Assembly (NCBI GenBank): GCA_965197575.1
Contig: OZ240214.1
Coordinates: 2,232,001 to 2,296,000, forward strand
Direction: 5' to 3'
DNA: 64,000 nt
From: VXOI01 sp965197575
Lineage (GTDB): Bacteria; Chloroflexota; Dehalococcoidia; Lucifugimonadales; UBA3495
Shown here: positions 53,295 through 61,035 of the stretch, piece after piece
Layout: each line of letters opens with the position of its first letter
How positions within the stretch are numbered: the stretch's first letter is position 1
Program-made: the position numbers and the translations under genes
The notes under the pieces: generated by a model
What the model was told of the DNA's origin: nothing
What the model saw: the letters and a program-made list of their open reading frames with translations, nothing else
The model's database searches: none

Positions 53295-56027
53295 CTATCC
53301 GCTCCGTTGCAGGTTCAGGGCCAGCAGCCGCTCCAGGATGGCCGCGTCGTCCAGGTTGTCGGGCCAGCCGTAGGCGGCGGCTACGGCGGCGTCCAGCGTG
53401 TCGTGGGCGTTGGTTAGCCAGGTGGGGCGCTGGTTGTAGAGGTTGGTCAGCGTTCGCTTACGCAGGTCTTTGGCGTTCAGGGCCGGTCGGCCGTTGGCGT
53501 CCACCGGGTCCAGCCAGCCCTCCCGCAGTTCGTTCAGCCGCGCGGCGGCGTCGGCGATGGCGGCCCGCTGTGCGTCGTCGGGTTCGGGGAACGGGAAGGT
53601 CTCAAAGCAGGTTGTGGGAGTGTACGTACCGCCGCTTTCGGACTCCCTCAATTGGCTTCCAACATGCCTGGTCCATAGCTCGTGAATAGATGATGACAGT
53701 ACGCCAAACATGTAATCATCATCGCTGGCAATTGCGATCACCAAATTCGAGGGTAGCATTTCCCCCGGCAACCACACGAAGAAGCGGTGCTTGGCAACTT
53801 TTGGCGTACCGATATACCGTTGCAATGGGGCTAACGTCCGACGCATGGTGGTTGCGAGGTAACCATGGAGCCACCAGTTGTCCGCGCGCCACTGCATTTT
53901 GTTCTTAACTCGCTCAGGCATCACTTTCTGTTTTACATATTCGAACGGAGCCTCATATAGCGCGGCATCAATCTCTGGCATATCTACGCCAAAGTCTATG
54001 ATCCAGACGTTGCGGGGCCTTTGCGTAATATCAACGCCATTGATCCATCGTCTGATAACATCCGTATTGGGACGTCCGTGCGGATTGGGTTGAGCCAGCA
54101 TTTGAACGGCGACTGTCTCAGTTATGTCAAAATCGCCCACTTTGCCAATGCCTTGAAATGCTATTCTCCGGTTCTCGGACAGTGGTTTGGCCTGCGTCAG
54201 ATCGGCCCCGGCAGTCAAGTCTGCGTTAATGTTCGGAACTTCCAATCCGTCCAACGTACATTCGGTCTGGCTTCCGTCGTCGAAGCATATGATGGAGATA
54301 TGTACGGCGGCTCCGTCAAGTATCCAATTCTGGTCTGAGATGGCCGCGAAGATGTCGCCTGTGTCTTTGATTCGTGCAAGCACGGGCCGGTTGGACTGGA
54401 ACCGAATGGCCTGTGTTGCCAGCAACCCGGCGCGGCGCGATTTGCCGTCGGCAATCTGGGCGCGGGCTTTTTCAAACCAGTAGCAGCACAAGTCACTGGA
54501 GTTGGGGATTCGTTCGCCGTAAAGCTGATAGACGGCGTTGACGTACTGATCGCCCAACTGTTCACGGAAAGGGAAATGGCCCAGAAACGGCGGGTTGCCG
54601 ATGATGAACTCGGCGGCGGGCCATTCCGGTTCCCGCGGGTTGGCGGTGTCGCCGTCGGCCAGGATGGCGTCGGTCTGGTGGATGGAGACCAGCGAGGTCA
54701 GGATGGGCTGCTGGGTGTAGGAAAAGCCGTTGGCCTGGTGCCACTGGATATAGCCGATCCACAGGGCGGTGCGGGCCAGCTCGGCGGCGTAGGGGTTTAT
54801 CTCCAGCCCCATCATCTGGTCGGGCTTGACTATCGGCGCAAGTTCACCCCAGCCTTGGGCGGCGGCAAAGTCGATGACGCGCTTTTCCAAGTCCAGCAAG
54901 GAGCGCAGGGCCAGGTAGAGGAAATTGCCGCTGCCGCAGGCGGGGTCGAGAACGGTGACCTCGAACAGCCGCTGCCGGAACGCTTCCAGCCGGACGCGGG
55001 CCCCGTCCTCGTCGTCCTCGACCAGCAGGTTGCCCGCCTCCCGCTGGACGGTCCCCCACTCGCGGCGCAGCGGCTCCATGACCACCGGCTCCACCACCAG
55101 CATGATGTCCTCGGCGCTGGTGTAGTGGGCGCCAAGCTGGGAGCGCTTGGAGGCGTCCAACGCCCGCTCGAACAGGGTGCCGAAGATGGACGGCTCAATG
55201 TTGCGCCAGTCCTTCTGCGCGGCCTGGTAGAGCAGAAGCAACGCCGCGCCGCTCAATTCCACCGTATCCACCGTGGCGAACAGGTCGCCGTTGAAGCGGG
55301 CGACCTCGTCGGCCCCGAACAGCCCGCCCTCGGCCATCTGCTCGAACAGGTTGCGCACCGCCCGGTCGAAGGTGGCGGGAGCGTGGTTGTGCTCGCGCAC
55401 GATTCCGGTGAACAGGCCGTCGGGCAGCAGGCCGGCGTCCTCGGCGTAGAGGCAGAACACGATCTGGTTGAGATAGCGGGCCAGCTTCTCCGGGCCGTTT
55501 TTCCGGTCGTCCAGACGCCGCTCCATGTCCTCCACGATCCCATAGAACAGCCTGGCCGTTTCCTCGGTGGCCTTTTCCACCGTGCGGTTGGTGCGGAACT
55601 CGGCCGGGGCATGGAAGGCATGGCGGAGCTTGTCCAGGTTTTCCTTCCGGTCCAACGCCGCCACCGGGATTTCGTGGAGCGCCGTTTCCATGCCGGGAAA
55701 GTTGGTACGGATTCGGATGGTGCGGAATGACGACACGATGAGCAGCGGCGGCGTCTTGAGGTGGACTTGGTAGCGGAGCAGTTGGTTCAGGGCGGCGTCG
55801 AGCTGGTCGTCGCTGCCCTTGAACTCCCAGCCAAAATGCTCCTCGAGGTAGGCGTCGGCAAACCCGCCCGGCACCCACTTCTCGAAGGTGAAGACTTCGG
55901 AGTTGCCATAGGCGACGGGCGTGGGATGGTCCACCAAGGCGCAGATGTCCAGAAACATCTCTTGGGACGCTTGTTTCTCGCCAAAGTCGATGTCGCGCCA
56001 CTTGGCGACGAACTCTTCCGGCCGCAT
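53295..56027 (-). CDS. MmeI-type (type IIL/IIG) restriction-modification enzyme
   Basis: A 910-residue single-chain enzyme. The N-terminal nuclease domain keeps the D-x9-E-x-K motif of MmeI: Asp 58, Glu 68 and Lys 70 within FADAYLEEHFGWEFKG. A helical spacer follows, then the gamma-class N6-adenine methylase with motif I DPACGSGNF near residue 361 and motif IV GNPPF near 477. The C-terminal third (about 600-890) is the target-recognition domain. With the nuclease residues present it can in principle both cut and methylate. The start at MRPEEF has a GGAG site; a long upstream extension has no family support. Its 3' end has been copied repeatedly downstream. Confidence 0.9.
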   Translation of the reverse strand: MRPEEFVAKWRDIDFGEKQASQEMFLDICALVDHPTPVAYGNSEVFTFEKWVPGGFADAYLEEHFGWEFKGSDDQLDAALNQLLRYQVHLKTPPLLIVSSFRTIRIRTNFPGMETALHEIPVAALDRKENLDKLRHAFHAPAEFRTNRTVEKATEETARLFYGIVEDMERRLDDRKNGPEKLARYLNQIVFCLYAEDAGLLPDGLFTGIVREHNHAPATFDRAVRNLFEQMAEGGLFGADEVARFNGDLFATVDTVELSGAALLLLYQAAQKDWRNIEPSIFGTLFERALDASKRSQLGAHYTSAEDIMLVVEPVVMEPLRREWGTVQREAGNLLVEDDEDGARVRLEAFRQRLFEVTVLDPACGSGNFLYLALRSLLDLEKRVIDFAAAQGWGELAPIVKPDQMMGLEINPYAAELARTALWIGYIQWHQANGFSYTQQPILTSLVSIHQTDAILADGDTANPREPEWPAAEFIIGNPPFLGHFPFREQLGDQYVNAVYQLYGERIPNSSDLCCYWFEKARAQIADGKSRRAGLLATQAIRFQSNRPVLARIKDTGDIFAAISDQNWILDGAAVHISIICFDDGSQTECTLDGLEVPNINADLTAGADLTQAKPLSENRRIAFQGIGKVGDFDITETVAVQMLAQPNPHGRPNTDVIRRWINGVDITQRPRNVWIIDFGVDMPEIDAALYEAPFEYVKQKVMPERVKNKMQWRADNWWLHGYLATTMRRTLAPLQRYIGTPKVAKHRFFVWLPGEMLPSNLVIAIASDDDYMFGVLSSSIHELWTRHVGSQLRESESGGTYTPTTCFETFPFPEPDDAQRAAIADAAARLNELREGWLDPVDANGRPALNAKDLRKRTLTNLYNQRPTWLTNAHDTLDAAVAAAYGWPDNLDDAAILERLLALNLQRSG

Positions 56028-56547
56028 TCCCGCTCCGTACTTCGATCCGTATTTTCTGGCCCGGATTGCCCTTCCGTTGCGCCTTTCAGTATAGCCTACC
56101 GTTGCCGGGACGATTGCAAAGTCGCCTTTCATCACCCCAACCCAACAGCAACTCCCCAACCCCCTTGCCAACCCCGAATACACCTCCCTAACATAATATC
56201 CGTCACACCCAAACCCAACCCGCCACCGAGGCGACAGGTAGCCAATGCCCAGAAACGGCCCCGCCCCATTCGTAATTCCCATCCCATCCCCGCCAGCGGC
56301 CCGGAGCGGGAGAAAATGTCCGGGAATGTCCGGAAATGTCCGGGGAATCGAAAAATCCCCCAATAAACTTTGCACAATAAATAGTAATTCCCGCCCATAA
56401 AAGTTTTTCCTGCACAATAAATGACTAGCAGCAGGGATCCCAACGAGGTCCCCATTCAACTTCGCTGACGTCACATCCCGTATGCCACATCGGTGATAAC
56501 ATGTGAAAGCACGGCCGAAGGGCAGAGACCACGCTGGAGCCTGAACA
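56028..56547. other. 520-base non-coding stretch with short repeats between methylase and MNT-HEPN genes
   Basis: No gene can be supported here. It holds three tandem 10-base units (AATGTCCGGG type) at 56315-56344, two TGCACAATAAAT boxes at 56371-56382 and 56411-56422 (40 bases apart), and one GGACGATTGCAAAGTC box at 56108-56123. The same boxes recur beyond the MNT-HEPN gene. The open frame on the minus strand that would extend the methylase across this stretch has odd composition and no family match. It probably contains promoters for both flanking genes. Confidence 0.6.
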
Positions 56548-57351
56548 ATGTACCAACCAGACCCCAAGGCCCTGCTCGTCGCTCAGGCAACGCAAAAGGT
56601 AGAGCAGCCTGAACTGACCATCCTATTCGGATCAAGAGCAAGGGGAGATCACGAAGAACGCTCCGACATTGACATCATGCTGATTCAGGCCATAGAGCCA
56701 AGGAAGGAACACAAGGAAGCCGCCGTCCGCAAGGCCGAGTACACAGCAGATGAGATCTACGGCCAACCCGTGACCGTGCAACTGGTCTGGCGAACCCTAG
56801 ACGAGTTCAGAAAGAGGCGCCGCTACACCAACTCCGTCGAAACTAGGGCAGCCAGAGAGGGAACGATCATGCCCAGAGACCCGGAGAGCTACTCCGCCCA
56901 CTACTACGAGGACGAGGAAACCGAGTTCGACTTCGACTGGTCACCCTACGACGAGCACATACGACACGCCGAGTCACACCTGGAAATGTTTCAACTGGCA
57001 GCTGAAAGGGCCCAACACAACGATATCGGCATAGGACAACAGGCCCAGAACACGCTGGAATTCGCAATGAAGGCTCTCCTCGAAGCCCACGGAGCCCCCT
57101 ACGAGGGAACCCACAACATCGCGCACCTCCTCGGAAACGTGCGGCGCAACGACCCGGAACTCAGGGACTTCCGCATCTCAATACCCCCGGACGTGTACTC
57201 CGCGTACGAGGGAGACCTGCAGTACCGCCGCCGCGAGCAGCCGAAGCTCACCGATTTCCCGGACTACCGGGAGAGAACCAAAGCGGATGCAGAGCGGATC
57301 ATCAACCGCGCCAAGCAGGTCCGCCTCCAAAGAGAAGGCAGAAACTGCTGA
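56548..57351 (+). CDS. single-chain MNT nucleotidyltransferase-HEPN fusion
   Basis: A 267-residue protein. Residues 20-45 hold the minimal nucleotidyltransferase motif GSRARGDHEERSDIDI (G-S-x10-D-x-D, Gly 28 to Asp 42). Residues about 130-260 form a HEPN domain with AQNTLEFAMKALLEAHGAPYEGTHNIAHLL and LQYRRREQPKLTDFPDYRERTKADAERI. In the usual type VII MNT/HEPN toxin-antitoxin systems these are two proteins, where MNT AMPylates HEPN to silence it. Here they are one frame. An internal ATG (codon 108, base 56869) with a GAGAGGGA site just upstream could also release HEPN alone. Its neighbours suggest a defence role. Confidence 0.82.
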   Translation: MYQPDPKALLVAQATQKVEQPELTILFGSRARGDHEERSDIDIMLIQAIEPRKEHKEAAVRKAEYTADEIYGQPVTVQLVWRTLDEFRKRRRYTNSVETRAAREGTIMPRDPESYSAHYYEDEETEFDFDWSPYDEHIRHAESHLEMFQLAAERAQHNDIGIGQQAQNTLEFAMKALLEAHGAPYEGTHNIAHLLGNVRRNDPELRDFRISIPPDVYSAYEGDLQYRRREQPKLTDFPDYRERTKADAERIINRAKQVRLQREGRNC

Positions 57352-57651
57352 AGAACACCCACGAACCAATGATCGACTACGCGACCCTCGCCGGGAAGCA
57401 CGAAACCCTAGCGGACAACCTCTAGAAGGTGTCTGGACGCCCTAGTCGCAACACAGGGAGACGAAGGAAAAAGGTCGAGGATGCAAGCTCAAGCTACGAC
57501 GAACTGGATTGGCCCAGAGTAGTCACCAAGGGTCAGCCAACAACGGAATACCCGGGAAAATCAGCCAATAAAAACAAAATCTGCACAATAAATCGGGAAT
57601 AAGAATCCTTTTTGTGCGAAGCACCCCAAATCAAATAAGGAGCCTTAACCA
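57352..57651. other. 300-base gap with a third TGCACAATAAAT box
   Basis: No supported gene. A short frame from an ATG at 57370 (MIDYATLAGKHETLADNL) stops after 18 codons and looks like a chance frame or remnant. TGCACAATAAAT recurs at 57582-57593 in a context like the one at 56371 (CCAATAAA upstream), about 60 bases before the next gene. It may be a promoter or operator shared by the small genes of the region, or the edge of an inserted unit. Confidence 0.5.
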
Positions 57652-57960
57652 ATGAACGACCTGAGACGTCGCGCCAACGCCCTACGCCGCAAAATGGCCC
57701 TCGCCCTCGCCGTCGTCCGGCTCCGCCCGTTGGCCCAGGAATTTTGCGCCCAATGGGACCGGGCCCTCTCCGGCTCCCGGCGCCCGCCCGAGTCCCATTC
57801 CTTTATCCGCCGGGTGGCCCAGGCCGGATTCCGCCTCCCCACCTTCATGGCGGCCCACCGCTACCTGGAACGGTGCCGCCGCCGGAACGCCCTTCCCGAC
57901 TGCCATGAGCTCCTCCGCTCCCTTCTCCCCTGGTCCGCGGCCCTCGTCCCGGCAGGGTAG
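57652..57960 (+). CDS. small basic protein of unknown function
   Basis: A 102-residue Arg-rich protein without a family I recognise: MNDLRRRANALRRKMALALAVV, RPLAQEFCAQWDRALSG, then RRPPESHSFIRRVAQAGFRLP and AAHRYLERCRRRN. GGAG lies 9 bases before the ATG and the frame is complete. It ends exactly where a GGACAATTGCAAAGTC box begins. The sequence between repeats of the same kind as those around the MNT-HEPN gene suggests a small accessory unit. It may be a nucleic-acid-binding protein by its charge, which is speculation. Confidence 0.55.
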   Translation: MNDLRRRANALRRKMALALAVVRLRPLAQEFCAQWDRALSGSRRPPESHSFIRRVAQAGFRLPTFMAAHRYLERCRRRNALPDCHELLRSLLPWSAALVPAG

Positions 57961-58032
57961 GACAATTGCAAAGTCGGCAGCAGTTCTTACATGTCAGTAC
58001 GTACAAGCCATGAAGTGACTTTGCAATCGTCC
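57960..58032. repeat. inverted pair of GGACRATTGCAAAGTC boxes
   Basis: GGACAATTGCAAAGTC (57960-57975) and the reverse complement GACTTTGCAATCGTCC (58017-58032) make a 16-bp stem with one mismatch and a 41-base loop. A third direct copy is at 56108-56123, before the MNT-HEPN gene. The hairpin could end the transcript of the preceding small gene or be the end of a mobile unit. Confidence 0.7.
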
Positions 58033-58144
58033 TGTACCGTTGCCGCGGGTTATTGAAAAAGCCGCTGGAGTGCTTGACAATGGGGAACCGGAGCGCGGGT
58101 TAGCGCGATCATCCGCGTGATACGGGTGACTCAGGAGGCATCGT

Positions 58145-59164
58145 TTGGCGCTTGTGGGAATCATCGCCAATCCGTCGGCAAGCAAGGACATACGCAGGCT
58201 GGTAGCCCAAGGGCGGGTCGTGCCCGACTGGGAGAAGGTCAACACCATCCGCCGGGTCATGCTGGGCCTGCAATCGGTGGGCGTCGACCGGGTGGTGGGA
58301 ATGCCGGACAGCTCGCACTTGGTGGAGCGGGCCGCCGACGATCCGCACCTGTCGCTGGACCTCTCGCTGTTGCAGATGTCGGCCCTCTTCGAAGAGGGCG
58401 ATTCGGTCCGGGCCGCCCGCCACATGGAAGAGTTGGGCGTCGACTGCATGATCACGCTGGGCGGCGACGGCACCAACCGCGCGGTGGTAAAGGGGTGCCG
58501 TTCCATTCCGATGGTGGCCATATCCACCGGCACCAACAACGTGTTCCCGGTGATGGTGGAGGGCACCATGGCCGGGATGGCCGCCGCCTTGGTGGCCCGG
58601 CGGGACGTCGATCTCGCCGACGTGGCGGTGCCCAGCAAAGTCCTGAACATCATTATCGACGGCGAGGCGCGGGACATCGCCCTGATCGACGTGGCCTTGT
58701 CGCGGGAGCGGTTCGTGGCCAGCCGGGCCATTTGGGACATGAACACCGTGTTCGAGGTGTTTCTCACCAGGGCCGAGCCTTCGTCCATCGGCCTCTCCTC
58801 CATCGGGGCGCGGCTGGCCCCGGTGTCGATGGCCGACGATGGCGGGCTGCACTACGAGCTTTTGTCCACCGGGATCGGCGACGCCGGGGAAGACCGGCAG
58901 GACGGGCGGGCCTACGTGCGCGCGCCCATCGCTCCGGGTGTGGTGCCGACGGTTGGCATCGCCTCTTGGCGGCGGCTGGCCGACGGCGAACGGGTGCGAG
59001 TGGAGCAGCGCCACTGCACGGTGGCGGTGGACGGCGAGCGGGCCTTCTCCATCAATCCGCAGCAGTTGCTGGAAATCGAGGTGCGCCGCGAGGGGCCGCC
59101 GGTGGTCAGCGTGGACGCCGTGCTCCGGCAGGCAGCCGTGAACGGCCTGTTCAGCGCGAACTAG
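58145..59164 (+). CDS. ATP-NAD kinase-fold protein (AcoX-like)
   Basis: A 339-residue protein of the NAD kinase/diacylglycerol kinase superfamily. The glycine motif is in DCMITLGGDGTNRAVVKG (about residue 105) and IAISTGTNNVFP follows. It resembles the AcoX group of acetoin catabolism clusters, with the long C-terminal beta domain. The TTG start has a CAGGAGG site upstream. It may phosphorylate NAD or a related small molecule; substrate is not known. The next gene, a TauE-type transporter, follows by about 90 bases. Confidence 0.78.
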   Translation: MALVGIIANPSASKDIRRLVAQGRVVPDWEKVNTIRRVMLGLQSVGVDRVVGMPDSSHLVERAADDPHLSLDLSLLQMSALFEEGDSVRAARHMEELGVDCMITLGGDGTNRAVVKGCRSIPMVAISTGTNNVFPVMVEGTMAGMAAALVARRDVDLADVAVPSKVLNIIIDGEARDIALIDVALSRERFVASRAIWDMNTVFEVFLTRAEPSSIGLSSIGARLAPVSMADDGGLHYELLSTGIGDAGEDRQDGRAYVRAPIAPGVVPTVGIASWRRLADGERVRVEQRHCTVAVDGERAFSINPQQLLEIEVRREGPPVVSVDAVLRQAAVNGLFSAN

Positions 59165-59255
59165 CGGGCCGGGAACCTCTCTTCGTGCCGCCAACCACCC
59201 CTTCGGTCAACCTGCGCACGGCCAACCCACCCCTGGCCCAACCGTCCGGCAAAGC

Positions 59256-59996
59256 GTGCTGACCGGGATCGAGCTGGTATTCGCCCTGCTGATCGTCTCC
59301 GCCGGCGCGGTCGCGCTGGGCACCGTCAGCTTCGGCCTGGGCATGGTGGCGACACCCGTGTTGCTGCTGTTCCTGGACGTAAAGTCGGTCGTGGTCGTGA
59401 TCAACTTCCTGATCGCCGTGCTGCTGGCGATGGTGCTGACGCAGACCTGGCGGCACTTGGACCTGCATTTGAGCGGCGGGCTGGTCTTGGGCGGGCTGGC
59501 GGCCACACCCGTGGGCGTGGTGGCGCTGAACGCCGCCGACGCCGGGACCCTGAAACTGGCCATCGCGGTGGCGGTGATCGTCTTGGGGTTGTTCAGCCTG
59601 ACCGGACTGCAACTCCCACTGGCCCGGCATCGCTTGTCCGGGCCGGCCTTCGGGTTCGCCACGTCGCTGGCCGTGACCTCCATCAGCATCGGAGGCCCGC
59701 TGGCCGGGCTGTACGCCATCACGCAAAGGTGGCCGTCCCAGACGGTCCGAGCGTCGTTGGCCCTGATGTTCCTGGCCGCCTCGACCGCCGCGGTAGCGTT
59801 ATACGCCGTGACCGGACTGGTCGACCGGGCGGACCTGGCCAACGTCGGCCTCCTGACCCCCGGCCTGATCGCAGGCTTCGCCATAGCCAGCATGGTAGCC
59901 AACCGCCTCGACGAGCGCTCCTTCCGCTACGTAGCAGTAGGCATAACCCTAACCGGCGGCACAGTCCTGCTAGCGCGGGAGCTGTTGGGGTTTTAG
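59256..59996 (+). CDS. TauE/SafE (TSUP) family membrane permease
   Basis: A 246-residue integral membrane protein with about seven or eight helices in two repeated halves. The repeated pattern GTVSFGLGMVATPVLLLFL and SISIGGPLAGLYAIT is typical of TSUP/TauE transporters, which export sulfite, sulfoacetate or other organic anions. It starts with GTG. With an SsuD-like monooxygenase in the same window a sulfite exporter role is thinkable, but they are 10 kb apart. Confidence 0.85.
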   Translation: MLTGIELVFALLIVSAGAVALGTVSFGLGMVATPVLLLFLDVKSVVVVINFLIAVLLAMVLTQTWRHLDLHLSGGLVLGGLAATPVGVVALNAADAGTLKLAIAVAVIVLGLFSLTGLQLPLARHRLSGPAFGFATSLAVTSISIGGPLAGLYAITQRWPSQTVRASLALMFLAASTAAVALYAVTGLVDRADLANVGLLTPGLIAGFAIASMVANRLDERSFRYVAVGITLTGGTVLLARELLGF

Positions 59997-60083
59997 GCGA
60001 ATTCGCCAGAGGATACAGGAGTGTCACTCTAGGCCAAGCTGACAAGGGCACGCGCCATGACGTGCCCTTGGCTTGGCGCGCCG

Positions 60084-61004
60084 CTACCCTTGCAGGTCGT
60101 GGTAGGCGGCCAGGGCGGCGGTAATGCCGTCGCCTACGGCGGCTCCCAGCTGGCGGGTGGACTCGGCCCTGGCGTCGCCGCAGGCGTAGACGCCGGGAAC
60201 GCCGGTCCGCATGTGGATGTCGGTGAACACGTGGCCCAGCGGGTCCATGTCCAGCAGGCCCTTCAGGTACTCGGTGTTGGGATGGAAGCCGACGTAGATA
60301 AAGGCGGCGGACGTGGGGTAGTTGTAGACCTCTTCGCTCTTCAGGTCCTTGACCCGGGCGAACTCCAGGGCTTCGTTGCCGGTGAACTCCTCAACGACGT
60401 GGCTCCAGAGGAACTTCACCTTCTCGTTGGCGAAGGCGCGCTCTTGCAACACCCTGGTGGCCCGCAGCTCGTCGCGCCGGTGTACGTAGGTCACCGAGTT
60501 GACGATGCCGGTTAGGTAGTGGCCCTCGTCCATGGCGGCGTCTCCGCCTCCGACCACCACCACGTCCTGACCCCGGAAGAAGTTGCCGTCGCAAACGGCG
60601 CAGTAGGAAACGCCGCGGCCGGCAAACTCGTCCTCCCCGGTCACTCCTAGCTTGTTGTGGGAGCCGCCAGTGGCGATGATCAAGGACTTCGTGGTGTATT
60701 CCCGGTCGTCGGTGATGACCGTCTTGACTGGCTGATCGGCGTTTTGCAGGGCCTGGATTTCGGTGTACTCGATTTCCGCGCCGAACCGGGTCGTCTGTTG
60801 CTCCATCGACATGGCGAGTTCCTGGCCCTTCACCCCTTCGGGAAAGCCGGGGTAGTTCTCGATCTCGTCGGTGATCAGCAGTTGCCCGCCGGGGCCCAAC
60901 TGCTCGATGAGCAGCGTCTTCATCATCGCCCGGGTGGTGTACAGACCCGCCGCCAGACCCGCCGCGCCGGCCCCGAGGATGATGGCATCGTACTCTGCTT
61001 CCAT
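60084..61004 (-). CDS. trxB: thioredoxin-disulfide reductase
   Basis: A 306-residue FAD enzyme. GAGAAGLAAGLYTTRA is the FAD-binding motif; the redox-active CxxC is in SYCAVCDGNFF (about residue 135); the NADPH-binding GGGDAAMDEG follows; the late FAD motif GVYACGDARAESTRQLGAAVGDG closes the protein. It transfers electrons from NADPH to thioredoxin. The gene is followed on the same strand by nothing within 80 bases and preceded by the epimerase gene 31 bases upstream, so they may share a transcript. Confidence 0.92.
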   Translation of the reverse strand: MEAEYDAIILGAGAAGLAAGLYTTRAMMKTLLIEQLGPGGQLLITDEIENYPGFPEGVKGQELAMSMEQQTTRFGAEIEYTEIQALQNADQPVKTVITDDREYTTKSLIIATGGSHNKLGVTGEDEFAGRGVSYCAVCDGNFFRGQDVVVVGGGDAAMDEGHYLTGIVNSVTYVHRRDELRATRVLQERAFANEKVKFLWSHVVEEFTGNEALEFARVKDLKSEEVYNYPTSAAFIYVGFHPNTEYLKGLLDMDPLGHVFTDIHMRTGVPGVYACGDARAESTRQLGAAVGDGITAALAAYHDLQG

Positions 61005-61035
61005 GTTCGTCTTAACCCTCCTGTCCGGCCGGGCC

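Larger units (their letters stand above)
51490..53327 (-). repeat. four copies of the methylase 3' end, each joined to a small-gene start
   Basis: The last ~40 bases of the methylase gene plus the start of the small HEAT-like gene occur at 51490-51531, 52280-52320, 53091-53129 and 53286-53327 (the last is the original). All read, on the minus strand, GGCCCTGAACCTGCAACGGA then GCGGATAGAAAATGCAACC. Copies at 51490 and 52280 are 790 bases apart, exactly one HEAT-like plus one DUF7689-like gene. Copies at 53091 and 53286 are 195 bases apart. The DUF7689-like genes end with a second AGCGGATAG, a short homology that could drive the joining. Confidence 0.9.

Noticed and set aside
51490..53327. CRISPR array
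   Set aside because: The repeats are the tail of a gene at spacings of 790, 811 and 195 bases and contain coding genes between them; there are no Cas genes and no regular spacers.
51490..53327. Integron-like attC sites
   Set aside because: The junction repeat is simply coding sequence of the methylase end; it lacks the paired R/L boxes of attC and no integrase gene is present in the window.
56028..56567. N-terminal extension of the MmeI-type protein by 180 residues in the same open frame
   Set aside because: The extension has no family match, an odd composition and crosses repeat boxes and a probable promoter region; the family's usual N-terminus starts at 56027 with a ribosome site.
57370..57426. 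Small gene of 18 codons after the MNT-HEPN gene
   Set aside because: Too short and without a ribosome site; probably a chance frame.
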